From Methanomassiliicoccaceae archaeon (lineage in GTDB: Archaea; Thermoplasmatota; Thermoplasmata; Methanomassiliicoccales; Methanomethylophilaceae), in assembly GCA_031260545.1 (NCBI GenBank), contig JAIRJQ010000049.1, positions 1 to 12,261 on the forward strand: a stretch of 12,261 bases of DNA, in the 5' to 3' direction. Numbering within the stretch: position 1 is the stretch's first letter; every line of letters begins with the position of its first letter. A model generated the notes under the pieces. The model saw only the letters and a program-made list of their open reading frames with translations, was not told where the DNA came from and did not search any database. The position numbers were made by a program, and so were the translations under genes. Positions 6,838 through 12,261 of this stretch are shown here, piece after piece.

Positions 6838-6860
6838 GTACCTTTGATATACTATAAATT

Positions 6861-7532
6861 ATGTCTGAAAAATCATCAGGCTGCGGATGTTGCCACGATT
6901 GCACGGGAGGCCCGGACTGCGAGTGCGGGTGCCCTGACTGCATGTGCAGAGACTCCGGCGATTGCTGCTGCGGCGAATGCGGCTGTGATCACGATGAGTC
7001 AATGTTCGTGCTTTCGGCCGTGTCCTCCATAGTGGGGATGCTCTTCCTGGGTATCTTGGCAATTCTCTACAGTGTAAACTACATGGACGTTGCGTGGGAC
7101 GTGACCACGATAGACGACAGCTTCGTATTCCTGCTCCTCGGAGTTGCAGGGGTACTCACATTCGCCGGTATATTCTCATTAAGATCGGGAGATATCACTG
7201 AAGGACTTCTGTTCTTCACAGTTGGTGTTTCCGCATTAATGCTTCACGGAGGATACTTCTTCGGTTACGGTATACCGGTAATTGCAGGTTGGGTACTGGC
7301 GCTCGTACTGTTCGTTGCCGTCATAGTGCTGCTTAACAGCCGTGACATCACCTTCGGTATCGCAGTGTTCTCATTCCTTGCCGGGCTGCTGTTCGTGGTC
7401 GCGTTCGGAAGTACAGAGTTGGGGCCTATCGTGGCTTTCCTGGCATTCCTGTTTTCCGGAGTGCTTCTCCTGTACGTTGCAATATCGGACTGGGTGTACG
7501 TCGAGACCGGCGCAGACCTTCCGATCCTGTAA
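6861..7532 (+). CDS. Six-helix membrane protein (acetate/succinate transporter-like) with a cysteine-rich N-terminus
   Basis: 223 residues. Residues 8-42 contain 14 cysteines (C8, 10, 11, 14, 20, 22, 24, 27, 29, 35, 36, 37, 40, 42), plus H12 and H44, a density like metallothioneins, suggesting metal binding. Six membrane helices follow at about 49-71, 87-107, 112-136, 138-158, 162-183 and 187-211. The helix pattern, the repeated loop R/N-x-x-DIT-x-G (DIT at 111-113 and 162-164) and the closing YVAISDW...LPIL recall the GPR1/FUN34/YaaH (SatP) acetate-succinate family, but the family's NPAPLGL signature is absent. The transporter call is therefore tentative. Acetate uptake would make sense for a methanogen needing it for biosynthesis. 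It has its own promoter. Stop is TAA, the only gene here whose stop is not TGA. Confidence 0.6.
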   Translation: MSEKSSGCGCCHDCTGGPDCECGCPDCMCRDSGDCCCGECGCDHDESMFVLSAVSSIVGMLFLGILAILYSVNYMDVAWDVTTIDDSFVFLLLGVAGVLTFAGIFSLRSGDITEGLLFFTVGVSALMLHGGYFFGYGIPVIAGWVLALVLFVAVIVLLNSRDITFGIAVFSFLAGLLFVVAFGSTELGPIVAFLAFLFSGVLLLYVAISDWVYVETGADLPIL

Positions 7533-7540
7533 AACCGTTT

Positions 7541-7570
7541 ACGGCCGCGAGGCCGTCATAATTTAATTTT
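7541..7570 (+). terminator. GCGA-tetraloop hairpin after the membrane protein gene
   Basis: ACGGCC (7541-7546), loop GCGA and GGCCGT (7551-7556) form a perfect 6-bp stem closed by a GNRA tetraloop, followed by AATTTAATTTT. The T-run is interrupted, so it may be a terminator or an mRNA 3'-end structure. Confidence 0.45.
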
Positions 7571-7584
7571 CTGAGACGCGTCAT

Positions 7585-7594
7585 TATTTAATAT
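7585..7594 (+). promoter_or_regulatory. TATA box of the pyridoxal kinase gene
   Basis: TATTTAATAT is centred about 26 bp before the ATG at 7616. No ribosome-binding sequence precedes the ATG, so the transcript is probably leaderless. Confidence 0.55.
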
Positions 7595-7615
7595 GACAAT
7601 TTATTTAGCAATGTC

Positions 7616-8467
7616 ATGAACGGCCAGAAGCGCATAGCGGCGATACACGATATATCATGTTTCGGAAGATGTTCGCTTACCGTAGCGTTACCGATAATAT
7701 CCGTGGCCGGCGTTGAAACGGCGGCGATACCCACAGCGGTATTATCTACGCATACCGGCGGTCTCACAGGATTCACATACCGTGACCTGACCGACGATAT
7801 ACGCAAGATCGTTGACCATTGGATGTCGCTTAACTTAAGATTTGACGCAATATACACAGGATTTTTAGGGTCGTTCGAACAGATAGACATAATTTCTAAG
7901 ATATTCGACGATCTGAGATCGGAAGGCACGATGGTGGCCGTCGATCCCGTAATGGCCGATAACGGAAAACTTTACACAATATTCCCGAAGGATTTCCCTG
8001 CCGGGATGAGGCGCCTCTGTGAAAAGGCGGACCTCATAATGCCGAATATTACCGAAGCTGTCCTGATGCTCAACGAAGAATACACTGAAGGGCCGTACAC
8101 AAAAGAGTATATTGAAGGTCTTTTGAAAAGACTCGGAAAGATGGGCGCAAAGAAGATCGTACTGACGGGAGTGTCGTTCAATAATAAAGAACTAGGCGCA
8201 GCATCATATGACGCCGATACGAAAAGAACATCCTATGCGTTCGCAGATCGTATACCGGGATACTATCATGGTACGGGAGATGTCTTCGGAAGTGCTTTGG
8301 TGGCTTCCATGGTCAATGGTTTATCGTTAGAAAGATCTACACAAATAGCGGTCAGATTCACCGTAGGTTCGATAATGAGAACGTATAACGCAGGCACCGA
8401 TATACGATTCGGAGTGAACTTCGAAGCAGGTCTTAAAGAACTGGCGGAAGAGATCAAAAAAGGATGA
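7616..8467 (+). CDS. Pyridoxal/pyridoxamine kinase (vitamin B6 salvage)
   Basis: 283 residues, the usual size. It should phosphorylate pyridoxal, pyridoxamine or pyridoxine with ATP in the cytoplasm to supply pyridoxal phosphate. Ribokinase-superfamily marks are visible: the N-terminal substrate region HDISCFGRCSLTVALPI (11-27), DPVMADNG (110-117), PNITEA (143-148), TG (184-185) and the anion-hole motif GTGD (219-222) with catalytic D222. The N-terminal wording is closest, from memory, to the pyridoxamine kinases of Firmicutes rather than to E. coli PdxK or PdxY. Many archaea make PLP de novo with PdxS/PdxT, so this is a salvage route, perhaps acquired from bacteria. It has its own promoter. 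Its TGA stop directly abuts the stop of the converging gene at 8468. ThiD-like kinases are a less likely alternative. Confidence 0.85.
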   Translation: MNGQKRIAAIHDISCFGRCSLTVALPIISVAGVETAAIPTAVLSTHTGGLTGFTYRDLTDDIRKIVDHWMSLNLRFDAIYTGFLGSFEQIDIISKIFDDLRSEGTMVAVDPVMADNGKLYTIFPKDFPAGMRRLCEKADLIMPNITEAVLMLNEEYTEGPYTKEYIEGLLKRLGKMGAKKIVLTGVSFNNKELGAASYDADTKRTSYAFADRIPGYYHGTGDVFGSALVASMVNGLSLERSTQIAVRFTVGSIMRTYNAGTDIRFGVNFEAGLKELAEEIKKG

Positions 8468-8758
8468 TCACTTTCTTTTACGTTCCTTAAGATCTTCAAC
8501 GAGGACCTCTCTTACTTTTGCGACGGCCTCTTTGATCTCATGATCGTGCTTTCCTCTTAAGATCGTGGAACAGAGATGTTTTTTCGATGAATAATTGGAA
8601 GCGATATACATTATTGCAATATCTCGTGTGTAGTCTTCCATGATCATGTCCAGCTCAGCAAGGAGCGTCCTCACTTTCTCTTCCGGCATCAAAGGAAGTA
8701 TGGTCTGCGGATCCAAAACGAGACCGACCAGGTCATCACATCTGCTCTTGTTGTCCAT
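8468..8758 (-). CDS. Hypothetical protein, 96 residues
   Basis: The product is not recognised. The frame is open up to 8965, but the protein-like part starts at the Met at 8758 (MDNKSRC...). Further upstream the translation is unstructured, and the longer version would overlap the helicase gene start. The product looks soluble and helical: a segment at about 26-45 (EEKVRTLLAELDMIMEDY), a central stretch with DIAIMYIASNYSSKKHLCSTIL, and a charged C-terminal helix rich in K, R and E (about 72-96). The helical, basic make-up would allow nucleic-acid or protein binding, but no motif proves it. A 9-bp inverted repeat (8769-8796) flanks its TATA-like sequence. It converges on the kinase gene with no bases between the two stops. 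Confidence 0.6.
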   Translation of the reverse strand: MDNKSRCDDLVGLVLDPQTILPLMPEEKVRTLLAELDMIMEDYTRDIAIMYIASNYSSKKHLCSTILRGKHDHEIKEAVAKVREVLVEDLKERKRK

Positions 8759-8768
8759 GCTTCGGCGA

Positions 8769-8796
8769 TGCAAAACGAGTAAATGAACGTTTTGCA
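8769..8796. promoter_or_regulatory. Inverted repeat flanking the TATA-like box of the 96-residue gene
   Basis: A perfect 9-bp inverted repeat, TGCAAAACG (8769-8777) and CGTTTTGCA (8788-8796), has a 10-nt spacer that contains ATTTACT on the minus strand. That TATA-like sequence is centred about 23 bp before the start at 8758. A dimeric repressor bound here would cover the promoter of that gene. It lies 35 bp from the TATA box of the divergent helicase gene. Confidence 0.5.
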
Positions 8797-8830
8797 GAAA
8801 TGGACTAGTTTCGGCCACCTCCTGGTAACC

Positions 8831-8838
8831 GTTATATC
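8831..8838 (+). promoter_or_regulatory. TATA box of the XPD-like helicase gene
   Basis: GTTATATC is centred about 26 bp before the ATG at 8861. This fits a leaderless mRNA and supports 8861 over an upstream in-frame TTG at 8849. Confidence 0.55.
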
Positions 8839-8860
8839 CTTCTGTTGATTGGCATTGCTC

Positions 8861-10927
8861 ATGCCCTCGCTTTTCTGTATGCGCTGCAAGAGCCTCACAC
8901 CTCCGGATTCGGTAAGGTGCAGAGTATGCGGAGCGCCGATAGGAGAGGTGGAAGGGAAACAGCATTGTCTTACGGATATCACATTCAGCGAGAAAAAAGA
9001 AGAAAAGAAGATCATATTGCCGAAGGACAGGCTTGCCGCTCCGTATTTCCCTTATGAACCGCGGGAGTCACAAATGGACATTGTTAAAGATATTACAGTA
9101 ACGTTAGCATCATCCGATCACATAGTCATGGAATCGGGAACGGGAACAGGAAAAACGATATGTGCGCTTGCGGGTGCTTTACACCATGCGAAAATGAAAG
9201 GGAAGAAGATAATCTACCTTACGAGAACGATCTCGCAGAGCGATCAGGTGATGAAAGAATTAAGGGCAATATCCGAAATAAAACAGATCTCTGGAATGAC
9301 GTTGACAGGAAGGAAAAAAGCATGCCCGCTGCTCAGAACGATGGCAGGATATGAGGATATACCGCCGCATGTTCTCGCAAATTTATGCGAGGAGAAGAAG
9401 GCCAAGAGCCTGGCAGGCGGAGGCGGAGGGTGCAAATATTACGACCGTGTAAAATCGTTCGTTACTCGGGTAGATTCATTCTGCCGTGAAAAGTTCCCGA
9501 CATCCGACGAATTGGACGGGTTCTGCGAATCATCCAATGTGTGCCCGTATGAAGTGAAGAAAATGCTCATTCAGGGAATGGACGTCATTGTTGCGCCGTA
9601 TGTCCACATACTCTCAGAAGATATACGATCTAATCTGCTGGCACATATGAAATGCGATGATGAGAATATATTACTCATCGTGGACGAAGCTCATAATCTC
9701 ATACCGGCGGCAAGGGAACAGGGCAGCTTCTCAATAAGCATCAAAGATCTCGATGCGGCGATGGAGGAGCTGACCTCACTGAAAGATCCGTTCATATTCA
9801 AAGAGATAAAGGCAGGGGAATTCGTAGGTTTCTTGCGGGCCGTTATCAAAAGCATAGCCAACGAAAAGATAACGCTTGGAAAAAGCGAAGCGTTAATTGA
9901 TCATGATCACGTCGAGTCCGTATTGAAAAAGAAATATTCCATGAACTCCGCCGATATGTTATCAGCGGTGAATAAAATGATCGACATCGGCGAAACAAGA
10001 ACGGAATACCTTTTGGACCAGGGGGTGCACAAACTTTCCGAGCTGTTCATACTTGGTGTTTCGATGAAGGATTGGATATCATCGGACGAAGGCCAATTCA
10101 TAAAAACAATAAGGGCGGACAAGGACGGCGAAGTGTTGTGCGCATCATGCATCGATCCTTCGGACATAACGATGTTCATCCGTTCCCTGAAAGGTTCTGT
10201 GCATATGTCCGGCACTTTGCAGCCGCTCGATCAATACGTAAGGACGATGGGGCTTCCCAAGACCACGGCGATGAGAGTATACCCGACACCGTTCCCTCCC
10301 GAGAACCGTTCCGTCATATACGTCAACGACGTAACAACAAAATATGAGGATCTTAAAAGAGAAGGCATGACCGAGCGCATCGCCAGACACATCGTTACTT
10401 TATGTAACGCGATTCAGAAGAACACATTGGTTTTCTTTCCGTCATACGGGATGATGGCAAAAATGAGGCCGATGCTTGAACGAAGCATAGATAAAAGGAT
10501 GTACTGGGAAGAATCCGGGCATCAGAGGAAAACGATGAACTCGTTGGACCAATTCAGAAAGGGCCGCGACGGTGTTTTCTTTACAGTGATGGGAGGGTCC
10601 ATAGCTGAGGGCATTGATTTTCCGGGTGATGAGTTATCATTTGCAATAATTGTCGGGATACCGTATCCTCCGCCGACGCTCGAATCAAAAGCGATGACGG
10701 ATCTCTTTGATAAAAAGTACGGAACGGGTTTAGGTTGGGCATATGTCAGCGAGGTTCCCGCCGTAAGGAAGATAAAACAGGCCGCCGGCCGTCTTATAAG
10801 AACTGAAACGGACAGAGGAATGGCAGTGATACTCGATTCAAGGGCATCGAGATATGCAACGCAACTCGATGCGAAACCTTCGAAAGATCCTGTGGGGGAT
10901 GCGGTGAGATTTTTCAGTAACGAGTGA
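8861..10927 (+). CDS. XPD/Rad3-family DNA helicase with N-terminal zinc ribbon
   Basis: 688 residues from the ATG at 8861. A superfamily 2, 5'-3' DNA helicase expected to act in DNA repair. Walker A is SGTGTGKT (92-99) and the DEAH box is at 275-278. Between them the cysteines C155 (GRKKAC), C176, C191 (GGCKYY) and C228 (VCPYE) match in order and spacing the four 4Fe-4S ligands of XPD. The C-terminal motor has SGTLQ (450-454), GGSIAEGIDF (578-587) and QAAGRLIRT (640-648). An extra N-terminal zinc ribbon, C6-x2-C9 and C20-x2-C23, is not part of the classic archaeal XPD and makes the protein longer than the roughly 600 residues I recall for those. It could also be described as a DinG-like helicase, but the iron-sulfur layout favours XPD. 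Its TGA overlaps the next ATG (TGATG), so the two genes are co-translated. Confidence 0.88.
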   Translation: MPSLFCMRCKSLTPPDSVRCRVCGAPIGEVEGKQHCLTDITFSEKKEEKKIILPKDRLAAPYFPYEPRESQMDIVKDITVTLASSDHIVMESGTGTGKTICALAGALHHAKMKGKKIIYLTRTISQSDQVMKELRAISEIKQISGMTLTGRKKACPLLRTMAGYEDIPPHVLANLCEEKKAKSLAGGGGGCKYYDRVKSFVTRVDSFCREKFPTSDELDGFCESSNVCPYEVKKMLIQGMDVIVAPYVHILSEDIRSNLLAHMKCDDENILLIVDEAHNLIPAAREQGSFSISIKDLDAAMEELTSLKDPFIFKEIKAGEFVGFLRAVIKSIANEKITLGKSEALIDHDHVESVLKKKYSMNSADMLSAVNKMIDIGETRTEYLLDQGVHKLSELFILGVSMKDWISSDEGQFIKTIRADKDGEVLCASCIDPSDITMFIRSLKGSVHMSGTLQPLDQYVRTMGLPKTTAMRVYPTPFPPENRSVIYVNDVTTKYEDLKREGMTERIARHIVTLCNAIQKNTLVFFPSYGMMAKMRPMLERSIDKRMYWEESGHQRKTMNSLDQFRKGRDGVFFTVMGGSIAEGIDFPGDELSFAIIVGIPYPPPTLESKAMTDLFDKKYGTGLGWAYVSEVPAVRKIKQAAGRLIRTETDRGMAVILDSRASRYATQLDAKPSKDPVGDAVRFFSNE

Positions 10928-11856
10928 TGTTCATGCATGCGCGAAATATAATCACGGACATAAGGCCATGGATCGTGATCGGCCTCATCGTCGGACTTAT
11001 TATCGGCGACACCGGAGAGGCGCCGACCGTCGCCATGGTGACGTTAGTGATAATGATGTGCGTATCGCTGCACGGACTTGATTTCAACAGATCCGATCTG
11101 AAAAAGAACAGGAAAGAAGTGATACTCGGCATTCTCATTTGTTACGGGGTCGCCGGCGGTGTCACGTTATTGGTCGGTTCATTCTACAGTCACGACCTGT
11201 GGCTGGGATGGGTGATGATCGCCGCCGTTCCGTGTGCCATATCCGTAACGTCAGGAACGCTGATACTGAAAGGTAACACCAAATTGGCAATGATCACGGT
11301 CACGGCAATATACCTTATAGCGCTGGCCATGACGCCGATAATGACGAAGGTGTTCATCGGTGAGGCGATAAGTCCGTTCGAGGTCCTGAAATATGTCGCC
11401 CTTTTCATCGTGATCCCGTTCATCGTATCTGTACCTTTGAGAAAGGTCGCCATAAACGCGAACGTGAAGGCGGTGTCGATAAACATAATGTTCTTCGTTC
11501 TTGTATGCATCACATTCGGCGCAAATCGAGAATTCATATTCTCTGAACCCAAGACCGTTCTTTGGGTGGTCGCCGGTTGTCTTGTCAGGATAATCGCCGT
11601 TGCATCGGTAATGGAGATAGTCCTTAGGTGGATGCGGACGAAACGCGATTCCAGGATCCCGCTTGTCCTGATGTCCATATGGAAGAACAGCGCACTCGCG
11701 ATGTCAATGACAATGATACTCATATCAACAACGGAATCAGTTCTTCCGTCTGCGTTATCGTTACCGTTAGAGATGATATGGTTCATGGTCTTGATATGGT
11801 ATTATCAGAAAAGGTGCCCTCCGGAAGAAGAAAAAGCATCAGGATATGATGCCTGA
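10927..11856 (+). CDS. Bile acid:Na+ symporter (BASS/SBF) family transporter
   Basis: 309 residues from the ATG at 10927, with about ten hydrophobic segments. The SBF-like signature is AAVPCAISVTSGTLILKGN (about 99-117) followed by ITVTAIYLIALAMTPIM, and a late helix carries SIWKNSALAMSM. Members use the sodium gradient to move organic anions or small acids across the cytoplasmic membrane; the substrate here cannot be read from sequence. Arsenite exporters (ACR3) are related, but their signature is not seen. The start is chosen because ATG shares one base with the TGA of the helicase gene (TGATG, translational coupling); a GTG at 10924 and an ATG at 10933 are alternatives. The pairing with a DNA helicase has no obvious functional sense. 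The 3' end overlaps the converging gene by 18 bp. Confidence 0.75.
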   Translation: MFMHARNIITDIRPWIVIGLIVGLIIGDTGEAPTVAMVTLVIMMCVSLHGLDFNRSDLKKNRKEVILGILICYGVAGGVTLLVGSFYSHDLWLGWVMIAAVPCAISVTSGTLILKGNTKLAMITVTAIYLIALAMTPIMTKVFIGEAISPFEVLKYVALFIVIPFIVSVPLRKVAINANVKAVSINIMFFVLVCITFGANREFIFSEPKTVLWVVAGCLVRIIAVASVMEIVLRWMRTKRDSRIPLVLMSIWKNSALAMSMTMILISTTESVLPSALSLPLEMIWFMVLIWYYQKRCPPEEEKASGYDA

Positions 11857-12261
11857 TACTGCCGATGCAAGATCATGCGCTTCGAACCATCCGACCGACC
11901 CGGTGAATATGTATTCTATTGCCATCGCTGCGATCAGAAGGCCGACTATCTTGGACATTATACTTATCGTTTGGTCTCCTGCAAACCTCATGATAAGAGA
12001 GGAATTCCTCAGCAAGACCCAAGTTATGCACAGAGAGATCACGCCCGCTATCAGCACCGGCACCATTCCGTGATGATCAGAGAATAGTACCGCCGTTGTT
12101 ATCACACCCGGGCCGGTCAGTATCGGTGTTGCGACGATCACCCAAGCGGCATCGCTTTCCCCTCCCTTCCACATCTTTATCCCGAACACAGTCTCCACGG
12201 CCATTAACAAAAGGACAAGACCTCCGGCCACCCTGAATCCGTTCATCGTTATTCCGTACAT
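11839..12261 (-). CDS. MarC-family integral membrane protein (5' end outside the window)
   Basis: The last 140 residues of a MarC (UPF0056) family membrane protein, with the family motifs GFRVAGGLVLLLMAVE, TPILTGPGVITT and a final helix region SKIVGLLIAAMAIEYIFTG. About four hydrophobic segments are visible. The family is usually about 200 residues, so roughly 60-70 N-terminal residues and the true start lie beyond 12261. The Met at the window edge corresponds to an internal position (YGIT matches the internal FGIS of relatives). The function is not established; the early link of E. coli MarC to multiple antibiotic resistance was not upheld. Stop is TGA, and the 3' end overlaps the BASS transporter gene tail-to-tail by 18 bp. 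Confidence 0.8.
   Translation of the reverse strand: MYGITMNGFRVAGGLVLLLMAVETVFGIKMWKGGESDAAWVIVATPILTGPGVITTAVLFSDHHGMVPVLIAGVISLCITWVLLRNSSLIMRFAGDQTISIMSKIVGLLIAAMAIEYIFTGSVGWFEAHDLASAVSGIIS

Noticed and set aside
8849..8860. TTG at 8849 as start of the helicase
   Set aside because: The ATG at 8861 sits at the expected distance from the TATA box; a TTG start would add only four residues upstream of the predicted transcription start.
8759..8965. Upstream extension of the 96-residue gene to a 165-residue version
   Set aside because: The added part has no protein-like pattern, would overlap the start of the helicase gene, and lies upstream of the better-placed TATA-like box and inverted repeat.
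12259..12261. Met codon at the window edge as the true MarC start
   Set aside because: The sequence after it matches an internal region of the family, so the gene continues beyond the window.

Overview
The window looks like a chromosome segment of a methanogenic archaeon, most probably of the Methanomassiliicoccales (Thermoplasmata). The evidence is indirect. Promoters have archaeal TATA boxes, and several sit about 22-28 bp before the start codon, as expected for leaderless mRNAs. There is an XPD/Rad3-type helicase with iron-sulfur cysteines. The large surface protein has GLUG and Listeria/Bacteroides-type repeats, which are common in gut members of this order. None of the nine complete genes, nor the partial tenth, ends in TAG, which fits a lineage that reads UAG as pyrrolysine. 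There is no rRNA or tRNA in the window to settle the taxonomy.

Layout. Positions 1-216: AT-rich upstream region with a promoter and long leader. 217-3618 (+): 1133-residue secreted and membrane-anchored adhesin-like protein. 3619-3837: a second copy of the same promoter and leader, driving a 79-residue secreted or anchored protein (3838-4077, +). 4150-5004 (-): trypsin-fold serine protease without a signal peptide. 5073-6761 (-): YgiQ-family radical SAM protein. 6861-7532 (+): six-helix membrane protein resembling the acetate/succinate transporter family, with an unusual 14-cysteine N-terminus. 7616-8467 (+): pyridoxal/pyridoxamine kinase. 8468-8758 (-): 96-residue protein of unknown function. 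8861-10927 (+): XPD-like helicase with an extra N-terminal zinc ribbon, coupled to 10927-11856 (+), a bile-acid:Na+ symporter family transporter. 11839-12261 (-): C-terminal part of a MarC-family membrane protein cut by the window edge.

The most interesting region is 1-4120. Two paralogous expression cassettes share a 78-bp gapless promoter block (61/78 identical by eye), an inverted repeat just upstream of the TATA box, a leader of the same apparent length, a similar N-terminal signal sequence and an 18-bp 3' element. Each leader also contains a possible nine-residue reading frame starting MRRKK and ending at the start codon of the main gene (TAG in one copy, TGA in the other). The other genes whose promoters can be seen appear leaderless, so the surface-protein cassettes seem to be expressed in a different way. 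The remaining genes look like housekeeping or metabolic functions with compact spacing and no obvious common pathway, apart from the translationally coupled helicase-transporter pair.
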